Below, piece by piece: positions 33,401 through 43,900 of a DNA stretch of 64,000 nt; the first letter of the stretch is position 1, and each line of letters opens with the position of its first letter. The position numbers and the translations under genes were made by a program. Below the pieces are notes generated by a model. It was not told where the DNA came from, searched no databases, and was given only the letters and a program-made list of their open reading frames with translations. The DNA is from Blepharisma stoltei (lineage: Eukaryota; Ciliophora; Heterotrichea; Heterotrichida; Blepharismidae): the NCBI GenBank assembly GCA_914767885.1, contig CAJZBQ010000051.1:752001-816000 (forward strand). The letters are read 5' to 3'.

Positions 33401-34402
33401 GGAATCCTGGATATCTTGAAGGCGCTGTTGACGCGAACTTATTTCAACTGTACGATAAATATGAAAGCCACTTAGTCTGCCCTGACTGTAGAATTTATCG
33501 TCCAGCTAGATCAAGGCATTGCCAATGCTGCGACAGATGTGTAGAAAAATTCGATCATCATTGTCCATGGGTCAACAACTGTATAGCTGCAAGAAATCTT
33601 GGACACTTTTTTATTTTTATTAATACAGTCTGGGTTACACTTGCTTTCAGCATTTATGTATGTCAAGAAGTACTTAGAAGTGATGACACAGAGGATGGAA
33701 TAATTCCGCTTGACCTGTTTTACAGTAAGTTGATTGCTGGAGCTTTAGGAATCTTAGCACTTTTATTTATCATTCCTGTGACTATTCTTGTAGTTGTGCA
33801 TTATCAGAATTTTTCGAGAAATACAACGACAAATGAGAGATTTTCGAAAGCTGTGAATCGGTTAAATGAGAATGTATCGGGGGCACAAGTGTCATTTTTG
33901 AAGCCAAATCAAAGCTTCGCACTGAATTGTATAGAGATGTGCTTTAATACAAAAAAACATAGGAGAAATTCTTGCGAGATCAGGCCTACTGACTCTCCCC
34001 TTTTTAAATTGGAACAAAAAATTTTTTCCAACTAAAAGGGGTTGATTTATTTAAAAAAATTATTAGAATTTTTCTCATTTCAAAAAATAAAAAAAATATA
34101 ATTGACACAATATTTTTTGAATTTTAATTTATTTTATGAATAATTATTTTAAAAAGTTAACCGATTCAGTATGAAAACCGTTTAAATAATATTCTACTTG
34201 AACTTTTCCCTTAAATTAGGTCGAAAATAATCTTATAAAAATTAGAATCTTTACTTATAAAATTTTCCTATTGAAAAACAATTGTTTTGGTTTAAAAGGG
34301 CGGAGTGAAGAGAAATCGTTTGTGTTTAAAGATATTGTCGAAACTTATAACAAGCAAGAGGCTACAGATATTAATAGACTACAACTGCTAGACTTATCTT
34401 AA
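30427..34402 (+). CDS. Ankyrin-repeat DHHC palmitoyltransferase, three introns and two insertions
   Basis: S-palmitoyltransferase with N-terminal ankyrin repeats (AKR1/ZDHHC13/17 type), acting at Golgi or plasma membrane. 534 aa after splicing three 15-nt introns, removing composite retroposon S7 (2010 bp with one TSD) and an IES at the 3' end (33990-34305). Ankyrin repeats: GYTALHIASLNGNY, GFTPLHFAAFRGHL, TPLHWAAYMGCE, GHTPLHLATIAGNS (residues about 40-210). Then TM segments, a cysteine-rich domain (CPDCRIYRPARSRHCQCCDRC), the catalytic DHHCPWVNNC, two more TMs and TTNERF. With the terminal IES removed, the end reads EEKSFVFKDIVE...LLDLS; without it the ORF stops at 34035. Confidence 0.9.
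30607..30621 (+). other. 15-nt intron 1 in the DHHC gene
   Basis: GTAAGCTTCAATTAG. Splicing gives FLVEYVKEVYGSQACQ; TGA follows as Trp. Confidence 0.88.
31030..31346. mobile_element. Degenerate CTCCC-family element nested in S7
   Basis: Body resembles the 31395 element throughout (gataattagtataatgaa, gctaattctgtttaatttt). The right end is gggggagTTA at 31342-31349. The left end has decayed, so the start is approximate. Confidence 0.6.
31395..31759. mobile_element. CTCCC-family element nested in S7 (365 bp, TTA repeats)
   Basis: TTA at 31395-31397 and 31760-31762. Terminal ctccccccccctccgtgag is repeated inverted on the right, and again internally. Nearly the same sequence and order as the IES at 52124-52500. 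Confidence 0.85.
31789..32480. mobile_element. TIR element nested in S7 (692 bp, TA)
   Basis: TA at 31789-31790 and 32481-32482. The arms begin gacggtaaacatcagg and its complement and run about 220 bp, with an inner palindrome tttggtaaaccaaat at the arm ends. Confidence 0.85.
32743..32757 (+). other. 15-nt intron 2 in the DHHC gene
   Basis: GTAAGATCTACATAG. Splicing joins AAFRGHL to NIVKKLIEIGADIY in frame and removes an in-frame TAG. Confidence 0.9.
33103..33117 (+). other. 15-nt intron 3 in the DHHC gene
   Basis: GTAACTTTAAATTAG. Splicing gives GADRKIRDAKGRIPIDIA, an ankyrin repeat. Confidence 0.9.
33990..34305. mobile_element. TGA-bounded IES at the 3' end of the DHHC gene (316 bp)
   Basis: TGA at 33990-33992 and 34306-34308. 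Inverted ends ctctccccttttta and its near-complement (aaaagggcggag). Excision at TGA restores a frame that ends in TAA 34400-34402. No TA pair at the edges keeps the frame. Confidence 0.65.
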
Positions 34403-34450
34403 AGCTATTAACTTAATATGATGATAAATATTGTCTTCAATATGTGAGCT

Positions 34451-34725
34451 TACTCCCAACCTTAATCAAACCGATCGCTTTCTCTTAATTGGGGATTAAA
34501 AATGAATTTTGGAAAAGTAATTTTAATAATTTATGCGCTAGCCACAAGAGATAGAATATGTAATGCATTAGCAAACATAATAGAAATCAAATTAAAATTG
34601 ATTAGAAGCGATTATATTATTTAATATCTGCGAATCGCTGCTGATAGGTAGTTAGATTGAGAATGGGATAAGGGTGGGTTTCACGCTTAACTATATGAAT
34701 ATCTTTTAATCAAGAATTGGGGAGC
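34451..34725. mobile_element. Probable CTCCC-family element in the intergenic gap
   Basis: TA at 34451-34452 and 34726-34727. Left end ctcccaaccttaatcaaa, right end complement gctccccaattcttgatt. The gap is between convergent genes, so no reading frame tests this one. Confidence 0.5.
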
Positions 34726-34766
34726 TAGAGTCTTTAAAGTTGCTGGCAATGGCTTTGGATACATTA

Positions 34767-35309
34767 TTATTCATCTAGCTCTCTTGAAGATTTAAATGAA
34801 AAAGAAATGATTCCTGATACTGTGCTGATTAAAGAAACCTCCCCAGAATTATAGACCAGCTCACAAACTTCAGTGTTCTGCATAATAAAAATTTGTTCCA
34901 TAAATCTTGAATAGCAAAACCACATATCCTGTAAGCTCCCAAACCCAGGAGCACATGCTATGACATTTTTAGGTCCCGCCAAAAATTCTTTTACATCATT
35001 AGCAAGTGATAAAATTTTTGACTGGTCTTCTAATGAATATTTTTTGAGATCTATAACTAAACTGGATATCTCTTCATCATTCAAATGGAAATTTATCAGA
35101 AATTTCTCAATTTCCTCACAATTTTTTACAAACCTGATTTTGATTTTCTTCAAAACTTCTTTCTTCTGAAATTCATGATGCCTATGAAAAGCTCCAGAAT
35201 AAAATCCTTTCCCCAATATAAGCCCTACAGCTTTATTTTCAGCCTCTGCAACTTTATAAGCAATCATCAATATTTGGTCTAGAGATGCATCAACGATAGC
35301 AAGATTCAT
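34767..35309 (-). CDS. Hypothetical protein (180 aa)
   Basis: Uninterrupted ORF from ATG 35309 (MNLAIVDASLDQILMIAY) to TAA. Mixed alpha/beta look with hydrophobic strands (SLVIDL, NVIACAPGF, VCELVYNSG, VSLISTVSG). The distribution of hydrophobic and charged residues supports a real protein. I do not recognise a family; there is no P-loop, zinc-binding motif or signal peptide. It lies 56 bp from ASCC3, same strand. Confidence 0.55.
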   Translation of the reverse strand: MNLAIVDASLDQILMIAYKVAEAENKAVGLILGKGFYSGAFHRHHEFQKKEVLKKIKIRFVKNCEEIEKFLINFHLNDEEISSLVIDLKKYSLEDQSKILSLANDVKEFLAGPKNVIACAPGFGSLQDMWFCYSRFMEQIFIMQNTEVCELVYNSGEVSLISTVSGIISFSFKSSRELDE

Positions 35310-35364
35310 TAGAAAATATTAACTAAAGATTTTCAGTTAAAAATTAATTAAACGGCATCTTTTG

Positions 35365-38300
35365 TTACTTAAGCGCATACTGTTGATCCAAGCCAACATA
35401 GCTATCACATATTAAGTATATCTGCATATTTGGATCATTTGGGACTTGGATATTTAGATTGAAGCTTGTGAAATGCTTATTTGGCAGCTGGAATCTCTTT
35501 ATCGCTAAAACTTGGTCATTTTTCTTGCACCCTACCATCACCCAAAATCCAATTTCTGTCATCCTTCCGGTCCTATTGAAAACAGGACGTTTCGAAATGT
35601 TCTTTTTGGCTTTTTCAATTGTAATTTTAACTGGTACAATAGATCCTGGCTCAAAGTGTGTGTCTTCTTCCCACAAGCTTTCTTCTTTGACGCCTTCATC
35701 AACAGTCCATTCCAATCCTATTAATGGAAGGCCTTTCAAAGCTGTGAAAAGCTGATTTTTTTCAGTATTGCTCATATTAAAGCCGAGGTCATCCAAAATT
35801 TTGTTTATTTCTTTAAAGTCCATCTCTACTAGCTGTGCTAAAGTTTCAATATTATAAATAGAGTGATAAAGTGCATGAATCCTATTGTGGTTCATCCCAG
35901 GCAAATTCAGCAAAGAAGAGTTGTAATACCACTGTCCTTGAGATACCATTTGTGTGAGGGTCATAATTTTGAGGGTAGTTTCAAGTGAGCCAACTTGTGA
36001 ACTTATGTCGACCATGGCGAACAGAATTCTAATGCATTGATCCATCACAAGTTTTGTATCAGTCATGTAATCAATGATAGGGAGTGGGACTCTTGAAAAG
36101 TGAGCTTGAAGAAGCAGGTTTGTTTTAGTGTATGGGGAATCAAGGGATTTTTGGTCAACTGGGAGCGGCACAAGACGGGAGAGCTCTTCGTTTAAGTTGT
36201 CTTCATTATGTCTAACAGGAACCTCAGAAAATTCAGGGACTCTGCTGATTATTTTTATTAGGTCTTCAAAAGAGTGTGCAGTCCCTGTCAGCTGGTCGCT
36301 TAGGATTTTGACTGTTTTATGTGTAACGTAGTAGAAACTTGCTATATGGCCCATTGGTAGAGGCTGGATAAACCCATCTTCTAATTCAATACATTTGGAC
36401 TCTGCTAATTTTCCTAGGACAGAATCAATAAGACCTGTTAATTAAATCAAATTAAAAGGCTATGCTGGCCATAAGGATGGGCTTACTAGCCATCGCCCAC
36501 TTAGGCTCCAAAATGCTGCTATTTTGAATTTCCAACATAAACCACCTGTTCAAGGGATCGGCTCTGTAATGGCATTGCAGGAAAATTATCGGGGGAGAAA
36601 GAAAGCTTCCCTCTTCGGCAGGCATCCTCAATCTACTGCAAAAAGTGACAGAGGCGCCATTTTCAGATTTATTGGGACCAGTCCTGAGCACCTATCTGGA
36701 GGAGCAGCTCCCTTGCAGAACCACCGTCTGTGAGAAGCTCCGATAGTCCCAATGAGAAAAGGCCATGTTATAGGCAAAACCTGTCTAGCCCATATGGCTG
36801 GGACAGGAAAAAATCCGTAGGAGGAGAAACAAAACTTCCCTCTTCGGTAAAGCATTCCCAAGCTTAAAGGTCTCTTTAAAAAGAGACAGAGGACCTGCTT
36901 TCAGTTTCATCAGGATGGGCCTACTTGCTACATATGAAGTCCACTTCGGAGTCCGTTTTCCGCCAATGTCATTATTCTATTTCTTAAGACCTGTAAGGAA
37001 TTCGTTAACTCCTTCTGCCGTTGTATCATGGAGATTATAATAAGCAGGGTTTTTAGTAAGCCTCCTAAAGTAATAAGTCCAAGTAAGATAATTAATGCAA
37101 GCTGCTCTCGAAGTTAGTGTCCCAGCCGCTACTTCAGCATTTATATGGTCAGGAAGTTGATCCGCCAAAGATGACTCAACTGGGAAAGGCTGATACAAAA
37201 ATGTCTTGAGGAAATTTCTCTTTTCTTCCTGTGCATAGATACAAACAATTCCATTATCATCAAACTGTGGCCTTCCAGCTCTGCCCATCATCTGCAAAAC
37301 ATCAGTAATTGGAAAGTCAACATATCTTTTTTCCTTTGCGTCATAAAATTCAGTGCCCTTAATAATGACCAAATGGGCAGGGAAGTTCACTCCCCAAGCC
37401 AAAGTACTGGTCGTCACTAAAATTAAGATTCTTTCATTAGCAAATAGTTCTTCCACTGTAGTTCTGTCTGACTCTGCAAGCCCAGCATGATGGATACCTA
37501 TGCCAAACATTAATGCATGTCTGAGGTTGGAATCTTTAATTCGTCGAATTATCATGTCCATTTCTTCTCCTGGAATTTGTAAGAATCCGGTGCTTGAGCC
37601 TAGCTGTGCTGAACAGTGGGCAATTAAATCAAAAGCGGTCAGTCGGGTTTGCCTTCTAGAAGACACGAAGATGAGAGTTGGCTTTTTAGGGCTGTAACTC
37701 ATAATTGCGTTAAAAGCTGGCTTATTCATTGTTGCCATGCGGGGACAGTAAGCTTTTTCTGGAAATCCATCAACGTGGACTTGCAGTGGGACTGGCCTGA
37801 CTGAAGGCTTGAAATTGAAAAATCCAGGCTTTTCGATACCAAGCCAGTTTCCAAGATCATGAGCATTGGCCAAAGCAGTGCTGAGCCCAATAATTCTAAC
37901 ATTACTGTTAATCTGGCTTGACATATACCTCATTCTAGATACAATGACCTCCAGCACAGGCCCTCTATCTTGCCCCAGCAGATGAATTTCATCAATCACA
38001 ACCAGCGCGACTTTTTGCACATATTCTCTATGCTGCCAATTTCTACTAATACCATCCCATTTTTCAGGAGTTGTCACCAATACGTCAGCAGCGTTCAATG
38101 CATTTATATCAGGTGTGTAATCTCCAGTCAGTTCTACAACTTTTTTCCCAATTCCTACCAGCCTAACATTCCAGTCTCGCAGTCTTTCTTTTGCTAAAGC
38201 TTTTAGTGGAGCTATATAGATTATTTTTTTGTCAGGAGTTTGGCTGAAAACTCTGAACATTGCAATTTCTGCTATAATTGTTTTTCCAGAGCCAGTAGGA

Positions 38301-40875
38301 GCACCTACCAAGGCATTTGTATCATGATGGTAGAGGGTGTGGAATGTCTGCGTTTGAATTGGATTGAAAAATTGGAATTTGTATAAGCTTTCAAAGGTGG
38401 CGTTTTGCAAGGCAGATTTAGGGAGAGGATTTAAATCTAGAAGTTCAGTATGAAGGGTTTCCTCACTTGGTAGAAGAGATTGATCGATTTCTATAGGCAC
38501 AATTGTGTCAGCACCATACCAATGGTCGTTGAAACATCTTATATAAAATAGGTCTCCAGCTCTCTGCTTGTGAATAGGAATTGCAAATGTGACTGTTGGC
38601 TTCTCATCTTTAAGCAGGGCTTTTAAGTGCAGAACAAAGTACTCAAAGTGCAGAATATCATGGCCATCATCAACCCAAATTCAATAGCCTTGGCTTTGTC
38701 CATGCCACCTTTCTCTCCAAGTAAAATCTGGAGAAATCTCTAGGTGGACCTTAATAATATTTCCTGTAATCGGCTGCAAAGTTGGGTCTAGATCTAAAAT
38801 AGGCAGATAACTAGCAAATTGCTTTGCAGATTTTGCAGACTCATCCCTCCTTAGCAGCAATGAAAGCTCATTTAATTCATATTCTTTGATTCTCTCTATT
38901 GTGATGCCAAGACTTTCAATTTTCTGCACAAGTTCATCAGAGATGTATCCTCCTTGGAAGAAGCTCGAACTTGTAGAAGCAGTGTAGCCTCCTAAATTCC
39001 CAAATGTTGAAAACTGCCTCAAAGGACTCATCCAGTCCATCACTCTTCTATCCAGCATTTTGCTTATTTTCAATAGCCTCTCAGCCATATAAGACCAATA
39101 CCTTTTCATGCAGATTTCAAAGAGCCCTCTAAGGATTCTGACTCCATTTTGTACAATATAAGCCATATCAGCTACTAATGAGAAGGCTTCGATGGGATAT
39201 CCTATTAAGTAAGCATACATCAGACAAATTACTTTTCCATAGGTGGTGCATGCATCTTCTTTTTTAAGCTCAATCCAGTTCCCGCTAACTTCGTTTACTA
39301 GGATGTTAAGGTCAATCAGTTCTTCTTCTCTTTGCTTGATTTGTTTGAATTCTGAACATTCACAAAACATTCTGTATATTTCATCATCTGTGAGGGCTGG
39401 TTTTAGAGTTTCGTTGAAAACTTCAATGGTCTCAGCTCTAATATAGAAATTTGAGGCAATTCTGCCTAGGGCTGTGGTAGACATTGTATAGTTGTTTTCT
39501 CCATACCGAACCATTTTGAAGATGTTGAGGGCTTTGGAAGCTTCTATGATTCTTTTTTCTATGTTTAAACTTAGTAGTTGAGGGGTTTTGGACTCATCTA
39601 AACTGAAGCCATAGGTTAGAGGGCTCTTTTTAACTCTGACGTAGAAATAGGTATAAGTAAGCCACCTCATAGCTTCTTGCAAATTTGTAACGGTGCCAAG
39701 AGAAACCTCAGCATTGAGAGCATCTTTAAGAGGGTGAGGTTAAATAAAATGCACTGCACTTTTTTTAAACCCTCCTAAGACCTATAAAAATGATTGTAAC
39801 TTTCAAAAATGGTTTTTGATATGGAAAATATACAAAAGTTACTTTTTGAAATATAAAAATTATATTCTATCAAGAATAAGCAAATTTAAGCAGAGAAAGT
39901 AGGATTTTATAATAAGTAGTATATATTAGATACTAATAAATAGCAAACAATATTGCCTAAATGAATGTAAAACATGATACACAATTATATATTTTTGCCT
40001 TTCAAAATAAGAGGAAAAAAGCACACTATAAAATATGAAATGATGAAATTAAAGCAGATTAGTTGGGACATAAAAAGCTGATAATAATCACAAGCAATTT
40101 TCATTGAAGGGTGAAATAAAAAACATTGAAGGAGAAGAATTAAAATCAGTTGTATAAGAAAATAATAGTAACTGCTCATACCTTTTAGATCTGAAATAAA
40201 TATAATCAAAAGATAATTATGAGCATTTATTAATAATAATATATCAATTCTTGATGAATTAAATTTATCAGAAGAGAAAGACTCTGAAAACCAGAAAAAA
40301 TGCCAATAGCAGTTTCCGAGTCTTCAGCAGGCTTTTCAGATTATGATGAGAATAACCCTTTAATGATCCAAGCGATTTTAAAACTACCAGAACAGCCTAG
40401 CTTAAGTTCAAATGACCAAGACAAAAAACAGAATGAGAAAGAAATCATTGAAAGAATAAGAATTTTAAATTAGTTCCTATTAAAGGTGACGTCAATTGCT
40501 TATATCGAGCTATTTCTTATATTCTTTCAAATACTCAAGAAGGCCACGCGGCTATTAGAACTATGATAGCTGATTATATTTTGACCAATGAAGATGGGAA
40601 TTATAATATATTATCAATATGAATTTTATAATAGAACCTATTTGATAATTTGAATTATAAAATGAGCATAATAGGCTATAAATTATATATTGCCCAATGC
40701 TTGAGAATTTAATTCAAATAGAAAATCGATGTAACTTCTATGAGTACGCAAATAAACTGAAAAGAAATGGCTTTTGAGGAGGAGACATTGAGCTTTGTGT
40801 AGCATCAGAGCTATTTGGAATTGCCATAAATATATATTTTGATATTATGCCACAACCATGGACAATAGAAAAACT

Positions 40876-40908
<33 letters not shown>

Positions 40909-43900
40909 TATTTATGTGATGCTCAGCATCGCTAAGCCCTTATGGGCTCTTAATCAAATTTTTGAACTTAAAATTGGGTTTTTTTTCACCAAAAATAAGC
41001 GATTTATACCGAACTGTTTGTGCTTTTTCCTCCTTTTCCAGGTTTTTTTCCCACCACTATTGGTGTTTCCACCTTGACGTTCGAAATTACCCTAACAAAA
41101 TCTTCAAGTTCTCGAGTCTCTAAATTTCCACCTGCATTCACCTTGTTTGGCTCAATTACTTTCTTATCCTTTTTTGTCCCGCTTGGTCTTTTTTCCTTGT
41201 TTGCTCTTTTAACTTTTTCTACTTTTTGGCTTTTATTGATTTTTGGGCAAAGTTAATTTTTATGGCTTTTATTCTTTTTGGGCTTTTTTTTGGTTTTTTT
41301 GGCTCTTCCTGAATGTTTTGCTTTTCTGCTTTTTTGAATTTTTTACTTTTCTTTGGCTTTTGGTTTTTAATGACACTCCTTCATTCCTAAAGTTTATGCA
41401 AGTCTTGTATCAATTCTGATCCTCCCATTATATCTCCATCCAATTTTGATAGCTAAATTCTCCTGAGCCTCAACTTCCGCTAAATCTTCTCTATCACTTT
41501 CTTCAACCAGCTCATCTTCACTTACTCTCTCATCAAGCCACTCTTCTTCATCTTCATAGTCATCCATAAAATAATCCATAACATCATCGAGGACATCGTC
41601 AAGATATCCTGCGTCAACATACCTATCAAACATATCATCTGGAATAGAATCCACTGAAGCACATGCACGCTCTCACATTCCGTTTCCGGCAGATTGTTGC
41701 AGTTTTCGCCTCAGATGGCGATCCATTTCCCTAAAAATAAAAAGTCAATAGAAACTAATCAAACTCAAGAAATAACTTTAAACTTGTTGTTTTTCTCACA
41801 ACAATCATTATGATTTTTGCTTGCAAAAACCATCATTGAATTTAACTTCAAGCAATCCATTAAATTCAAGAATTTTTTTATATTGCACCCTTTAATATGC
41901 CAATGTAGAAAATAAACTTGAAGAGTCCTGCCAAATTCAATAAAAGAAAGTCTATTAACTATTTTATTATAAGATGAGCTATATCAAATTTTGCTTCATA
42001 TTACAAATAAAATTTACTCGGTAAGAATATTCATAAAAAGAGATCATAGAAAAACAGAAAATTAATGAAAAAGAGAGAATGGCTTATTTCCTCTTTCGCA
42101 TTGAAAGCCGAATTTAGATGGAATATATAATTATTTATCCATTTAATAATGTATATGGTTTCTTAGATAAAAAAACTCTAATATACGATCATTTATATGT
42201 TAGCATGCTATCAGAAGAACAGAAAGATGAGAAAAATTTATCCTCCCAAAGCTGATAGCCTGAATTACTTACAAAGAAGAAACTATAAAAAAAATTTAAA
42301 AGGAGAGCACATAGCAATTATAGACTTTTGAAGGCTGATGAAGGAGTTAATGATTTAAGTAACTCTAGATTAGCTTGGAAAACTAGGAACCTTATTATTC
42401 CTTACTTATGAGAAATCCCAAAAATACTAGAGCTTGCGCATATTCAGAATAAGCATAGCATTCCATATGCATAATTGGTGATTATATTATTTTCTTTCTA
42501 TATTTTGGAAAAAATCGGGATTTACATATTTGATTCTATTTATCATTTGATATCTATTTACTAGAACCACTATATAACCATATAATATCTAGAGAGATGG
42601 CTGACTGAAGTATAATATTTTATAAATATAAAATTATTGCTGGCTAGTATTATACTAATTAGCTATGCGAATATAATAACAGCTAACTATATTCATACTA
42701 AACATAAATATAAAAAGGATTTACTGTTAAAGGAAATATATGGAGATAAAGCATAATTATTAAGCTTTCTTCCTAATTATTCAATCTTTAACTAAAGTCT
42801 TCTTTAATAGTTTGCCTTCTGCCTATTTGCTTGGATAATTGTCTTGCCAATATTAAAAGCAGCGTTTTCAATTGAAATTTTAATCTTAATAGTCATAATC
42901 AATAGATAGTGGTTTTGGGTTATATATTTAATCACCTGAATATTTGATTTAATAAGTTGTGCTGGGCAGGGTTAATAATAATATCCTCCCTTATATCCCC
43001 TATTAGTCACTATAATCTTAGGAGTTCAAATATTTTTTATTGTTTACTTATTTTTATAGAAGATGATCTTTGAACATTTTTAATATGCTTTTACTATTAT
43101 CTCAAATTCTCTTTCTAATTAATACATAAGATTTACATTATTGCCTATATAAGGGGTGGGGGTACTGAGGTACCATTTGTGCTGATCCAGATGTATTGTT
43201 CATTTAAATTTGGAAGATAAACGATGAAAAATTTCGCAAGATCCTTCAAAAAGAAAATACCAGTTTGCTATGGAAAATTACAATAAATATATAAAAATAA
43301 AGCTGATCAATATTTAGAAATTATAAAAAAAACCACAAATAAGTGATGGAGAAATTGCTTCATTTATCTTTAAGAAATTACAATAATAAGTTCAAATTTA
43401 TTTTATTACAGAATTAGGCAGATCTTTCACAAGAATATCAGCAATCTGTTATAAGAGGATAATTAGAAAAAAAATACCAAAGAAAACATAAATTAGTCAA
43501 AATTAATCGCAGACTGCATTAATATTGCTTGCAAAAGGATTAATTCAGAGTAAAATATAAATGCGCAGCTTTTGATACTTTTATACATTCCAAATTAGAG
43601 TGCTTTTTTATTAATAAGTATAATTTGGCTTTGCTGGTAAAAACGCTGTTTACATTTTCAACAAATTGTTTGGAAAAATTCAAAAAGTATACTGTTTTAC
43701 CAAAAAACCATTTTTTAAATTACAGTCATTTTTATAGGTCTTGGGAGGGGGCTGTAAAAAGTACTGTGCATTTTATTTAACATCACCCTCTTTAAGGTTG
43801 GTTAAAAACTTACTTTCTATAGGACGTTGAAAAACAAGCATTTCCAAATATTTTGGCATTTTCTGAACTGTTGTGATAATAATTGCTAAACCAGAAGTAT

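Larger units (their letters stand above)
39723..43788. mobile_element. 4.07-kb transposon-like IES in ASCC3 carrying an OTU remnant
   Basis: Direct repeat tctttaag at 39723-39730 and 43789-43796. Long inverted ends run about 100 bp (agggtgaggttaaataaaat on the left and the mirror on the right). Inside are an OTU-like protease fragment (40300-41000), an acidic ORF on the minus strand (41394-41726) and an (ATC)n microsatellite. Removal joins FLTNLKDALNAEVSLGTV in the Sec63 unit. Confidence 0.9.

Noticed and set aside
39723-43788. A spliceosomal intron in ASCC3
   Set aside because: No GT...AG at the edges; 8-bp direct repeat and long inverted ends point to a DNA element, and introns here are 15 nt.
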